Source: Burkholderiales bacterium
GTDB taxonomy: Bacteria > Pseudomonadota > Gammaproteobacteria > Burkholderiales > Burkholderiaceae_C
Assembly (NCBI GenBank): GCA_947474415.1
Contig: CANJKD010000200.1
Span: 1-5,630, forward strand
DNA length: 5,630 nt
Reading direction: 5' to 3'
Positions 5,501 to 5,630 of this stretch are shown here, piece by piece. The notes beneath the pieces are model-generated. The model saw nothing but the letters and a program-made list of their open reading frames with translations. It was not told the origin of the DNA and ran no database searches. A program made the position numbers and the translations under genes. The number at the start of each line of letters is the position of its first letter. Position 1 is the first letter of the stretch.

Positions 5501-5630
5501 ATGGCACGCTACGCGACATTCAAACGCTCTTTGATCGCCGCCGCCGCATGGCTGGTGAGCGCCCAGGCGCTGGCACAGATCGCATCCACACCCACGCCTG
5601 TGCCCACGACGCCCGCCTCGGCGTCGGTAC
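5501..5630 (+). CDS. N-terminus of an exported protein under TPP riboswitch control (3' cut by window); possible thiamine-related receptor or binding protein
   Basis: ATG 5501 opens a frame that stays open to the window end (43 codons). It starts MARYATFKRSLIAAAAWLVS, with a basic n-region (R3, K8, R9) and an alanine-rich hydrophobic core. A signal peptidase I site of the AQALA-Q type follows near residues 21-26, so the protein is exported to the periplasm or outer membrane. The mature part begins with a Pro/Thr/Ala/Ser-rich linker (STPTPVPTTP). The upstream TPP riboswitch implies a role in obtaining thiamine or a precursor. A TonB-dependent outer-membrane receptor or an ABC-transporter binding protein would fit; thiC, the other common riboswitch target, is cytoplasmic and is ruled out by the signal peptide. 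The flexible Pro/Thr linker is mildly in favour of a TonB receptor, but the family cannot be decided from this fragment. Confidence 0.7.
   Translation, partial: MARYATFKRSLIAAAAWLVSAQALAQIASTPTPVPTTPASASV

Noticed and set aside
1..5630. CRISPR arrays, tRNA/rRNA genes, insertion sequences or phage features
   Set aside because: No repeated spacered units, tRNA-like cloverleafs, transposase motifs or terminal inverted repeats were seen. The window is core-metabolism DNA.

Overview
The window reads as high-GC, densely packed DNA from a betaproteobacterium. The order TauE-type exporter, cysI, DUF934, cysH...cysN, cobA is the sulfate-assimilation operon layout I associate with Burkholderiales (Leptothrix/Rubrivivax/Methylibium-like lineages). 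That placement comes from remembered gene order and protein style, not from a search. All genes lie on the + strand.

Region 1 (1-3788) is an assimilatory sulfur operon. It holds the C-terminal end of a TauE/SafE-family exporter, a complete siroheme/[4Fe-4S] sulfite reductase (cysI), a DUF934 protein, a short 164-residue hybrid ORF, and a uroporphyrinogen-III C-methyltransferase (SUMT) that makes the siroheme precursor for CysI. Two lesions stand out. First, the exporter frame is interrupted by a TGA at 116-118, yet the same frame continues with family-like sequence up to one base before cysI. Second, the hybrid ORF starts as CysH (PAPS/APS reductase) and ends as CysN (ATP sulfurylase large subunit). 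The rest of cysH, all of cysD and most of cysN are therefore missing, joined by an in-frame deletion. Either this operon has lost sulfate activation and reduction while keeping sulfite reduction, or the assembly collapsed here.

Region 2 (3789-5286) carries an FdxA-type seven-iron ferredoxin and a thioredoxin-reductase-like ferredoxin-NADP reductase with a dual-Arg NADPH motif. Together they form a plausible NADPH to ferredoxin electron chain. No cysJ-type flavoprotein is present, so this pair could feed electrons to CysI; that is inference from context.

Region 3 (5287-5630) is a noncoding stretch with a well-formed TPP (thiamine pyrophosphate) riboswitch. It is followed by the start of a secreted or outer-membrane protein with a clear signal peptide, which runs off the window and is probably involved in thiamine or thiamine-precursor uptake.
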